A DNA stretch of 5,075 bases from Bacteroidales bacterium. Lineage in GTDB: Bacteria > Bacteroidota > Bacteroidia > Bacteroidales > UBA932. How positions within the stretch are numbered: position 1 is the stretch's first letter; every line of letters starts with the position of its first letter. A program made the position numbers and the translations under genes. The notes under the pieces were generated by a model. It saw only the letters and a list, made by a program, of their open reading frames with translations. It made no database searches and had not been told where the DNA came from. The stretch is taken from positions 1 to 5,075 of the forward strand of contig JAEDMF010000122.1 of assembly GCA_016303175.1 (NCBI GenBank), in the 5' to 3' direction. Positions 1-5,075 of this stretch are shown here, piece by piece.

Positions 1-189
1 CATTATCATTCCGCTGTTGCAGATATCTATGCGAGAGCCTATAAAACCGCCGATTTTAATTCCGCTTATGGCCTCCGGCGCATTTTTCCCGCACTTGCGG
101 AGGGAATCTCCGGGAACATTGGATGCATTGAGACTGAAAGACAATAGGGCAAGTGCTGCCACTGAGCTGACTATACGGGAATACTTCAT
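1..189 (-). CDS. Secreted protein, N-terminal part (runs off left edge); possible glycoside hydrolase
   Basis: An open frame starts at the ATG at 189-187 and stays open for 63 codons to the window edge, so the gene is partial at its 3' end. The N-terminus looks like a Sec signal peptide: Lys2 and Arg5, a hydrophobic core at about residues 7-20 (IVSSVAALALLSFSL), then LNA with likely cleavage after Ala22. There is no cysteine at the cleavage point, so it is not an obvious lipoprotein. The start lies 12 bases after the rhaD stop, preceded by a purine-rich AAGAAGA, so it is probably co-transcribed with rhaBATD. The mature part includes IGGFIGSRIDIC at residues 46-57. This vaguely recalls the N-terminus of Bacteroidota beta-L-arabinofuranosidase-like (GH127-type) proteins, but that is recollection and not an alignment. 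Inference: an exported enzyme acting on rhamnose-containing glycans. Existence of the gene is well supported; its function is weak. Confidence 0.8.
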   Translation of the reverse strand, partial: MKYSRIVSSVAALALLSFSLNASNVPGDSLRKCGKNAPEAISGIKIGGFIGSRIDICNSGMIM

Positions 190-201
190 TCTTCTTGACA
201 A

Positions 202-1011
202 TTATTTGGGTAATCCGAATACATCGGAGATTTCCTGCATCTGAGCATCTGTCATACCCTCGGGGACAAAGCCCATATTGCGGGCGCTGATATAAATCTG
301 CGCCGCCTTGTTCAACACATCCACTTGGTCAAAAGCCGCCATTATGTCCGTATCCACGGCAAAGACTCCGTGTTTTTCCCACATAACGACGTCATAGTTG
401 TCATCGATAGCCTCAATTGTGGCTTTTGCCAATTCCACGCTGCTCGGGAGCATATAGGGAACCATACCCAATCCGCGCGGACAAAAGGCCTTGGTCTCGG
501 GAATCATAGACCAGAGGAGTTTGGTAGCCACGTCCTTCTCCATATACTTTTTGCTGTGGGTAAGTGCCACAAGTTCAATGGGATGAGTGTGAAGTGAAGC
601 CCTGTACGGGGAGCCTTTGGCAAGAAGGTAGTCGTGCACGCTCAGGTGGGAGGGCAATTCGGAGGTCGGCATCACAAGTGCGTCGGCCACGATTTCATAA
701 TGAGCGCAATCATCGGTGATGCGTATGATGCTGCCGTTTGCCATAGGATCACGTGCAAGGTCGCGCATACGCTTCTGGGTGCCCTTGCAATAGAACCAGC
801 AAGCTGTCAGGTGAGGCAGTTCCACCCCGATGGGGATGGCCTCCGAAATGGCAGGAAGAGCACGCATAGACTCGTCCACATACTCGGTAACATTAACGGT
901 GATATTTCCGCCATTGCGCTCGGCCCAGCCTTTGGTCCAAAGGTAGCCGGCTGTTTCTGCAACCTGCCACACGGCGGCTTTGAGGGCAGGTCTGGAATCT
1001 AGAACAGACAT
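202..1011 (-). CDS. rhaD: Rhamnulose-1-phosphate aldolase
   Basis: A 269-residue class II aldolase/adducin-family enzyme, close to the 274 residues of E. coli RhaD. It cleaves L-rhamnulose 1-phosphate to dihydroxyacetone phosphate and L-lactaldehyde in the cytoplasm, the last step of the pathway encoded here. Visible signatures are the phosphate-binding-type ERNGGN at residues 31-36, PTSELPSH at 115-122 with Glu118 in the position of the E. coli catalytic Glu117, the zinc ligands His141 and His143 in HTHP, and His214 in WEKHG (His212 in E. coli). The frame is open upstream to 1176, but the ATG at 1011 is preferred. From there the protein begins MSVLDSRPAL, in line with the family, whereas the upstream extension overlaps rhaT and looks unlike any part of an aldolase. 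The gene begins 11 bases after the rhaT stop. Bacteroides literature sometimes names this gene rhaA. Confidence 0.96.
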   Translation of the reverse strand: MSVLDSRPALKAAVWQVAETAGYLWTKGWAERNGGNITVNVTEYVDESMRALPAISEAIPIGVELPHLTACWFYCKGTQKRMRDLARDPMANGSIIRITDDCAHYEIVADALVMPTSELPSHLSVHDYLLAKGSPYRASLHTHPIELVALTHSKKYMEKDVATKLLWSMIPETKAFCPRGLGMVPYMLPSSVELAKATIEAIDDNYDVVMWEKHGVFAVDTDIMAAFDQVDVLNKAAQIYISARNMGFVPEGMTDAQMQEISDVFGLPK

Positions 1012-1022
1012 ATTTGACACTA

Positions 1023-2036
1023 CTACTTTAATAATTCCGGAAGGAAAGAACTGATTATCAGCACGGCAATGCCGGTCAGGAGCACAGCAATGGTCCTTCG
1101 GGAGCAACCCTTCCACTCTTTCAGTATTATGCCCCAGACGTTGGAGAAGGTCACATTCAGAGCCATCAGTATGCACCAGCTGAAGGTCATAAGAGACTCG
1201 GAGGATGTCAGAAAGCCTTTGCCCAGGCTCAGGCCGAAGAACTGGCTGTACCAGAGTAGGCCAGCGAGTGCGCAGAAAAGCAGGTTTCCTGCCCAGACCT
1301 TCCCGTCCGCATAGTCCCTGAAGGTCTTGTTGCGGGCATTCTGGTAAAGGCAGTAGGTGGCATTTGTGAGGAAACCGCCAAAAGTCACGAGGAAGGTGGC
1401 AGGCAGCGTTTTGAATATGTCCGCCGTTGCATCCCCAAAGTTGAGAGGCTCACCGAATCCGAGCCCTATGTTGAAGCTGGCGCTCATAAATCCGGCGGAC
1501 AGGGCCACCAGTATGCCTTTCGGAAAGTTGAAATCCTTGACAGCCTCCTTTTTGGCTTCATCGGACAAGCCCTTGGATTTCAGATGTCCGGCCACACCTA
1601 TGATGGATATTCCAGCCAGGGTTGCCACCACTCCGCAGATTACCGAAGCGGTAAGGTCTCCGGGGCGGCCGAGAAACAGAGGAGTGAGTATGGTGCCGAG
1701 TCCGGCACAGGTTCCAAGCGCTATGGACTGGCCCAATGCCACTCCGAGATAACGCATAGAAAGTCCGAAAGTCAATCCACCCACGCCCCATAGCATACCG
1801 AAAACCACGGTCAGGACAGCCTCGCGCGGCCAGCTGGCGTAGAGGTCTAAAAGACTGGCGTCGGACGGAACGGCAAGCATAGCTCCGGCGAAAGGGAAAA
1901 TGAGCCACGCAAAGAGGCCCTGCACCAACCAGAATGTCTCCCAGCTCCAGGACCTGATTTTACGAATAGGAACATAACTGCTTGACTGGCAGAATGCTCC
2001 CACCGCAATAATCAACAAACCAAACAGAATTTCCAT
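1023..2036 (-). CDS. rhaT: L-rhamnose/H+ symporter
   Basis: A 337-residue inner-membrane transporter of the RhaT family (drug/metabolite transporter superfamily; E. coli RhaT is 344 residues). It imports L-rhamnose by proton symport. I count about ten hydrophobic segments, roughly at residues 1-18, 34-55, 73-92, 100-122, 131-149, 172-192, 210-230, 248-268, 283-304 and 315-333. A hydrophilic loop near 151-171 lies between the two five-helix halves. Family-like stretches include SSSYVPIRKIRSWSWET at 18-34, FGMLWGVGGLTFGLSMRYLG at 79-98 and SAGFMSASFNIGLG near 180-193. It lies 3 bases after the isomerase stop and 11 bases before the aldolase, fixing it in the rhamnose operon. In Bacteroides the equivalent gene is called rhaP. 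The initiator ATG at 2036 gives the expected N-terminal helix with no missing sequence. Confidence 0.96.
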   Translation of the reverse strand: MEILFGLLIIAVGAFCQSSSYVPIRKIRSWSWETFWLVQGLFAWLIFPFAGAMLAVPSDASLLDLYASWPREAVLTVVFGMLWGVGGLTFGLSMRYLGVALGQSIALGTCAGLGTILTPLFLGRPGDLTASVICGVVATLAGISIIGVAGHLKSKGLSDEAKKEAVKDFNFPKGILVALSAGFMSASFNIGLGFGEPLNFGDATADIFKTLPATFLVTFGGFLTNATYCLYQNARNKTFRDYADGKVWAGNLLFCALAGLLWYSQFFGLSLGKGFLTSSESLMTFSWCILMALNVTFSNVWGIILKEWKGCSRRTIAVLLTGIAVLIISSFLPELLK

Positions 2037-2039
2037 AGA

Positions 2040-3293
2040 CTATCTTTTGGACAGCACATCCTTTTCGTATGCCTGCACATCGGCGATGAAATCGCTTCCG
2101 ACAGGCACTCCGTTACGCAGGCAGAACTCGTCATAGACAGCATTCCAGGGCAGAGCCTTTGCTTCTTCCATAAGTGCCAGCACCTCGAAATGACGGTCCT
2201 CAAGTTCATATTTGGAAATCAATTCCCTCGGCTCGAGAAGGGCGCGAAGCATACATTTCTGGGCTGAACGAGTGCCGATGACGTATGCTCCGATGCGGTT
2301 GATGGACCCGTCAAAGAAGTCTAGTCCGTAATGTACGCGGTCAAGGGCGCCGGCACGCACGATTTCGCTGAAAAGTTCCTGGGTAGGGTCGTCCATAATG
2401 GTCACGTGGTCGGAGTCCCAACGAATCGGACGACTCACGTGAAGCATAAGTTCAGGCACATAGCACAGCAGGGCGGAAACCTTGTCCGCAGGGCTTTCAG
2501 TAGGGTGATAGTGGCCTGTGTCGATGGTAGGGATTTTACCGTTCTCAACTGAGTACGCGGTGTAGAAATCGTGTGAGCCCACGGTGAAGCTCTCCAATCC
2601 GATGCCGAAAACCTTACCCTCAATGCAGTCCTTCATATCGGTCTTGGACTCTGCAAAAATCTGGTCCAGAGAGTCTTTCAGGAGGCTGCGGTAGAGATAG
2701 TGGTTGACTGACACGTCCTTGCAACCGTCGTGCACCCAGAGGTTCATAATACAAGGATCCCCTTGAGCCTTACCCATTGCATCGGCTATGTCGCGGCAAC
2801 GCTTAGTGTGCTCAATCCAGAAGTCGCGTATTCCCTTGTCCGGATTGGAAAGGGAGAGATTGCCGCTTTTGGGATGAGAGAAGGATGAGGAATTGAAATC
2901 CAGCAGAGTATTGTGCTCCTTCGCCCAATCAATCCAACTTTGGAAGTATTCGACGGTAACTTCGTCTCTGTCCACGGCCTTGCCCCGAAAGTCTCCGTAG
3001 ATTTCGTGAAGATTAAGCCTGTGGCTGCCCGGAATGAGGCTTTTTGCCTTGAGTATGTCCGCACGAAGTTCGTCAATGTTGCGTGCTGCGCCGGGATAGT
3101 TGCCCGTGCTCTGAATTCCGCCGGAAAGGTCGCCGGAAAGCACTTCAAATCCCTTCACGTCATCTGCCTGCCAGCAGTGCATGCTTAGTTGAAAATCCTG
3201 TAGCTGGGAGAGGACTTTTTCGGTGTCGATGCCGATGGCGGCATATCTTTCCTTGGCCAGATTGTAAGCCTGATGGAGAGCTGTGTCTTTCAT
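2040..3293 (-). CDS. rhaA: L-rhamnose isomerase
   Basis: A 417-residue cytoplasmic metal-dependent aldose-ketose isomerase (E. coli RhaA has 419) that converts L-rhamnose to L-rhamnulose, the first catabolic step. The fold is a TIM barrel of the xylose isomerase type. Metal-binding residues known from E. coli RhaA are all in place: His261 in DTGHYHPTE, and Asp293 and Asp295 in RPIRWDSDHV. Glu225, Asp258, His285 (LHVSRP) and Asp325 (GLDFFDGS) match the second metal site. Other family blocks are NLWVHDG at 184-190, GIGLESFTVGSHDFY at 230-244, RIGAYVIGTR at 333-342 and LLEPRELI at 352-359. The ATG at 3293 is 2 bases after the rhaB stop, which suggests translational coupling, and the stop is 3 bases before rhaT. 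The gene is named rhaI in Bacteroides. No sign of truncation or lost active-site residues. Confidence 0.97.
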   Translation of the reverse strand: MKDTALHQAYNLAKERYAAIGIDTEKVLSQLQDFQLSMHCWQADDVKGFEVLSGDLSGGIQSTGNYPGAARNIDELRADILKAKSLIPGSHRLNLHEIYGDFRGKAVDRDEVTVEYFQSWIDWAKEHNTLLDFNSSSFSHPKSGNLSLSNPDKGIRDFWIEHTKRCRDIADAMGKAQGDPCIMNLWVHDGCKDVSVNHYLYRSLLKDSLDQIFAESKTDMKDCIEGKVFGIGLESFTVGSHDFYTAYSVENGKIPTIDTGHYHPTESPADKVSALLCYVPELMLHVSRPIRWDSDHVTIMDDPTQELFSEIVRAGALDRVHYGLDFFDGSINRIGAYVIGTRSAQKCMLRALLEPRELISKYELEDRHFEVLALMEEAKALPWNAVYDEFCLRNGVPVGSDFIADVQAYEKDVLSKR

Positions 3294-3295
3294 TT

Positions 3296-4768
3296 TTATA
3301 TTGTGTTATTGTATTTTTCCTGAATTTCAAGGAAGCGGACATATTCAGCATCCATATTCCGCTCCGGACAATATTCAGCAAGTTCCACGGAAGCCTTTGA
3401 TATCCTGCGCATTGAAGAAAGGTCGTCGCACAATCCTGCAGCTTTTGCCTGAATCAGCGCGTTCCCCATTGCCGTGCCCTCTACAGGACCGCAGATGACC
3501 TTGATGCCGAGCGCATCCGCAAGGCACTGCATAAGGAAGACATTGCGGGAGCCGCCTCCGATTACGTTCAGGGCCTCAATCCTGACCGGCGTCAGTTCTC
3601 CAAGCAGACCCACTACCTGCCGGCAGCGGAAAGCGAGCGAACGGAATATGAGGCGGCAGTATTCAGCCGGAGAGGAAGGGACGTCTTGAGCTGTGACACG
3701 GCAATAATTGTCTATGGCAGAGGTCATTGAGGCGGGGTGGGCAAAACATTCAGCATCCGGATCTATGAGGGAGGCGAAATCCGTTTTTTCTGCCAAAGCC
3801 ACAAGTTCCCCAATACTTTCCGGAGCCGCCCTGAAGTCTTTGCGGCACTGCTCGAATATCCACATTCCGCAAATATTCTTGAGAAAGCGTATGGTCCCTT
3901 CCACTCCCCCTTCGTTGGTGAAGTTATCCCTGAAACTGGCTTCGGAAATAATCGGAGCAGAAGTTTCCACCCCAAGCAGGGACCAGGTTCCACAACTCAG
4001 GTATGCGAAGTCTGCATTTTCAGCAGGAACGGCAGCAACGGCTGAACCGGTGTCATGACCCGCTACAGCGATGACCGGAACGGGCCCCATACCAACGGCT
4101 TTCTGAACCTGCTCAGTTAGCACGCCGATTTTCTCCCCCGGGCGGACCATCCTGCCGAAGCGGGACCTTTGCAGGCCGAGGGCCTTCAGTATTTCAGGAT
4201 CCATATCACCGGTCTGTGCATTGAGCATCTGGGATGTGCTTGCAACGGTATATTCGCAGACAGCCTCACCTGTAAGCATATAGGAGAGGGCATCCGGAAT
4301 GAAAAGCACTTTGTCAGCGGCCTTGAGCGCAGAACAGCCACCTCGCAACAATGTGTCCAGCTGGAAGACCGAGTTGAAGTTCATAAACTGTATGCCAGTG
4401 CGATGGTAGAGCTCTTCCGGAGGCATTTTAGTGAAGAATTTCTCCTGTGCACCGTCTGTATGCGGGTCGCGGTAGCAGTACGGAAGACCGAGAAGCTGAC
4501 CTTCTGAAAAAAATGCGAAGTCACATCCCCAGGTGTCAATACCTATCGAATCAAGACATATTCCCCGAGCCGCAACTTTTTTCAAACCCTTGATAATCTC
4601 ATTGTAGAGATGCGGAAGATTCCAAAACAAGTGTCCGCCAATAGGCAGAATAGGGTTTTCGAATCTCGAGAGTTCAGTCAATTCCATTCTTACCCCATCA
4701 TAGGAGGCAAGTATCGTGCGGCCGCTCGTAGCCCCGAGATCCACCGTAAAAAAATTGCGACAAGCCAT
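3296..4768 (-). CDS. rhaB: Rhamnulokinase
   Basis: A 490-residue FGGY-family sugar kinase (E. coli RhaB has 489) that phosphorylates L-rhamnulose at O-1 with ATP in the cytoplasm. Domain 1 begins with the phosphate-binding loop DLGATSGR at residues 10-17, followed by the sugar-binding region GIDTWGCDF at 76-84 and YRDPHTDG at 99-106. Domain 2 has AGHDT at 236-240, with Asp239 as the catalytic base by analogy with FGGY kinases, then CGTWSLLG at 259-266, the ATP-site motif VIGGGSRN at 402-409 and EGTAMGNALIQA at 430-441. The frame extends upstream to 4864, but the ATG at 4768 is chosen. It gives the family N-terminus MACRNFFTVDLG, while the 32-residue extension is basic, unlike the family, and overlaps the likely -7 promoter box. 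It is the first gene of the operon. No Shine-Dalgarno sequence is evident, which is normal for Bacteroidota. Also called rhaK. Confidence 0.96.
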   Translation of the reverse strand: MACRNFFTVDLGATSGRTILASYDGVRMELTELSRFENPILPIGGHLFWNLPHLYNEIIKGLKKVAARGICLDSIGIDTWGCDFAFFSEGQLLGLPYCYRDPHTDGAQEKFFTKMPPEELYHRTGIQFMNFNSVFQLDTLLRGGCSALKAADKVLFIPDALSYMLTGEAVCEYTVASTSQMLNAQTGDMDPEILKALGLQRSRFGRMVRPGEKIGVLTEQVQKAVGMGPVPVIAVAGHDTGSAVAAVPAENADFAYLSCGTWSLLGVETSAPIISEASFRDNFTNEGGVEGTIRFLKNICGMWIFEQCRKDFRAAPESIGELVALAEKTDFASLIDPDAECFAHPASMTSAIDNYCRVTAQDVPSSPAEYCRLIFRSLAFRCRQVVGLLGELTPVRIEALNVIGGGSRNVFLMQCLADALGIKVICGPVEGTAMGNALIQAKAAGLCDDLSSMRRISKASVELAEYCPERNMDAEYVRFLEIQEKYNNTI

Positions 4769-4790
4769 CAGTTTCCAGTGTTGCTTTTTG

Positions 4791-4798
4791 CAAATATA
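4791..4798 (-). promoter_or_regulatory. Putative -7 box of the rhaB operon promoter
   Basis: On the minus strand the sequence reads TATATTTG, a full match to the Bacteroidota sigma-ABfr -7 consensus TAnnTTTG. It ends 22 bases before the rhaB ATG, so transcription would begin some 15-20 bases before the start codon, leaving a very short leader. No TTTG or TTG -33 element is visible at the usual distance of about 19-21 bases. That fits a promoter that depends on an activator, though this is inference. Confidence 0.55.
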
Positions 4799-4830
4799 TA
4801 CCTTACCATATCTGATGTACCTATGTTTTT

Positions 4831-4863
4831 TGACAATGATATTTTTTATTTGTCTCATTGTCA
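4831..4863. promoter_or_regulatory. Candidate operator: perfect 9-bp inverted repeat upstream of the rhaB promoter
   Basis: TGACAATGA at 4831-4839 and TCATTGTCA at 4855-4863 are exact reverse complements, separated by a 15-base AT-rich spacer. Arm centres are 24 bases apart, a little over two helical turns, so a dimeric regulator could bind both arms on about the same face. The nearer arm lies 32 bases upstream of the -7 box, roughly -45 to -53 from the presumed start site, a usual position for an activator. E. coli RhaS and RhaR (AraC family) also bind inverted half-sites upstream of the rhamnose promoters. Assignment to a rhamnose regulator here is inferred from position only. Confidence 0.45.
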
Positions 4864-4994
4864 TACCGGTCAGTCGTCAAGCATGCATATTCGAGATATT
4901 TCATTCAACATTATAAGTCCACTTTTCTCCTCCAAAACCGGATTTTCCATAAAGAAAACCAGAAACTAAGATGCTGCAAAACGGATATATTTCC

Positions 4995-5002
4995 TAAATT
5001 TG
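4995..5002 (+). promoter_or_regulatory. Putative -7 box for the plus-strand gene
   Basis: TAAATTTG matches the Bacteroidota TAnnTTTG consensus and ends 34 bases before the ATG at 5037. No TTTG -33 element is seen at about 4970-4976, so the call rests on one box plus its position before a likely start codon. Confidence 0.4.
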
Positions 5003-5036
5003 CAAATGTGCCTGTTTGATGGCATGCTGATGTACT

Positions 5037-5075
5037 ATGGAACAGATTAAGCAAATACCTTACGGAGTCTCCGAT
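5037..5075 (+). CDS. N-terminus of a probable AAA-ATPase-like / PD-(D/E)XK nuclease family protein (runs off right edge)
   Basis: From the ATG at 5037 the frame encodes MEQIKQIPYGVSD and is still open at the window edge, so only 13 residues are visible. The pattern K-x-I-P-Y-G-V/I-x-D soon after the start is typical of the AAA-ATPase-like proteins (Pfam AAA-ATPase_like with a C-terminal PDDEXK_9 domain) present in many copies in Bacteroidota such as Prevotella and Porphyromonas. Their function is not settled. The gene is divergent from rhaB and has its own possible -7 box at 4995-5002. It does not look like the N-terminus of a rhamnose regulator, but 13 residues cannot exclude another family. 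Confidence 0.5.
   Translation, partial: MEQIKQIPYGVSD

Larger units (their letters stand above)
4769..5036. promoter_or_regulatory. Divergent regulatory region between rhaB and the plus-strand gene
   Basis: This AT-rich stretch of 268 bases contains no convincing gene. It separates the rhaB start on the minus strand from the plus-strand start at 5037. It holds one Bacteroidota-type -7 box for each direction and a perfect 9-bp inverted repeat close to the rhaB promoter. Open frames crossing it on the plus strand are shadows that continue antisense into rhaB. The stretch from about 4865 to 4990 shows short AT-rich runs and a minor partial dyad (AAAACCGGATTTT near 4934-4946) but nothing I can name. 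Confidence 0.7.

Noticed and set aside
17..244. Plus-strand open frame of 75 codons at the left end
   Set aside because: It lies antisense to the secreted gene and the rhaD 3' end. The minus-strand frame has a clear signal peptide and correct operon spacing.
1012..1176. A 55-residue N-terminal extension of rhaD, beginning within rhaT
   Set aside because: It lies in another frame of the rhaT coding sequence and does not resemble an aldolase N-terminus. The ATG at 1011 matches the family.
3708..4058. Plus-strand open frames of about 100-116 codons inside rhaB (also 634-1002 in rhaD and 1357-1752 in rhaT)
   Set aside because: They are antisense shadows of well-conserved genes, with no family-like content and no promoter of their own.
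4831..4863. The inverted repeat as a transcription terminator
   Set aside because: The arms are AT-rich with a 15-base loop, and no T-run follows the stem in either direction as expected for an intrinsic terminator. No gene ends nearby.
4769..4864. A 32-residue N-terminal extension of rhaB from an upstream in-frame ATG
   Set aside because: It is lysine-rich and unlike FGGY kinases, and it overlaps the -7 box and one arm of the inverted repeat. The ATG at 4768 gives a standard-length protein.
4934..4946. AAAACCGGATTTT as a second operator
   Set aside because: The dyad is imperfect, short and in an AT-rich setting, so it is probably chance.
4610..4969. Plus-strand open frame of 119 codons covering the promoter region
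   Set aside because: Half is antisense to the rhaB 5' end and half crosses the regulatory sites; the protein has no recognisable pattern.

Overview
The window carries an L-rhamnose catabolic operon on the minus strand, almost certainly from the phylum Bacteroidota (order Bacteroidales likely). The evidence for the phylum is threefold. Matches to the Bacteroidota -7 promoter consensus TAnnTTTG lie upstream of both divergent transcription units. The start codons lack good Shine-Dalgarno sequences. The gene order kinase, isomerase, transporter, aldolase is the one known from Bacteroides. Genus cannot be fixed from the sequence alone.

Layout, read in the direction of transcription (right to left): a 268-base divergent regulatory region (4769-5036); rhaB rhamnulokinase (4768-3296); rhaA/rhaI L-rhamnose isomerase (3293-2040); rhaT L-rhamnose/H+ symporter (2036-1023); rhaD rhamnulose-1-phosphate aldolase (1011-202); and the first 63 codons of a secreted protein (189-1) that runs off the left edge. 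The gaps between genes are only 2, 3, 11 and 12 bases, and no terminator is visible between them, so all five genes are probably one transcription unit. On the plus strand, the first 13 codons of a second gene (5037-5075) run off the right edge. Its N-terminus resembles the AAA-ATPase-like/PD-(D/E)XK family that is multiplied in Bacteroidota genomes.

The four complete genes make a short pathway. RhaT imports L-rhamnose, RhaA converts it to L-rhamnulose, RhaB phosphorylates it to L-rhamnulose 1-phosphate, and RhaD cleaves that to dihydroxyacetone phosphate and L-lactaldehyde. All have near-standard lengths and the expected catalytic or metal-binding residues, so the pathway looks intact. The exported protein at the end of the operon may act on a rhamnose-containing glycan outside the cytoplasm, but only its N-terminus is visible.

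This is mostly an ordinary metabolic region. The points worth a second look are a perfect 9-bp inverted repeat just upstream of the rhaB promoter (a candidate operator), the secreted gene tightly joined to the catabolic genes, and the lack of a regulator or lactaldehyde reductase gene in the parts seen. I found no CRISPR array, RNA gene, insertion sequence or clearly new system.
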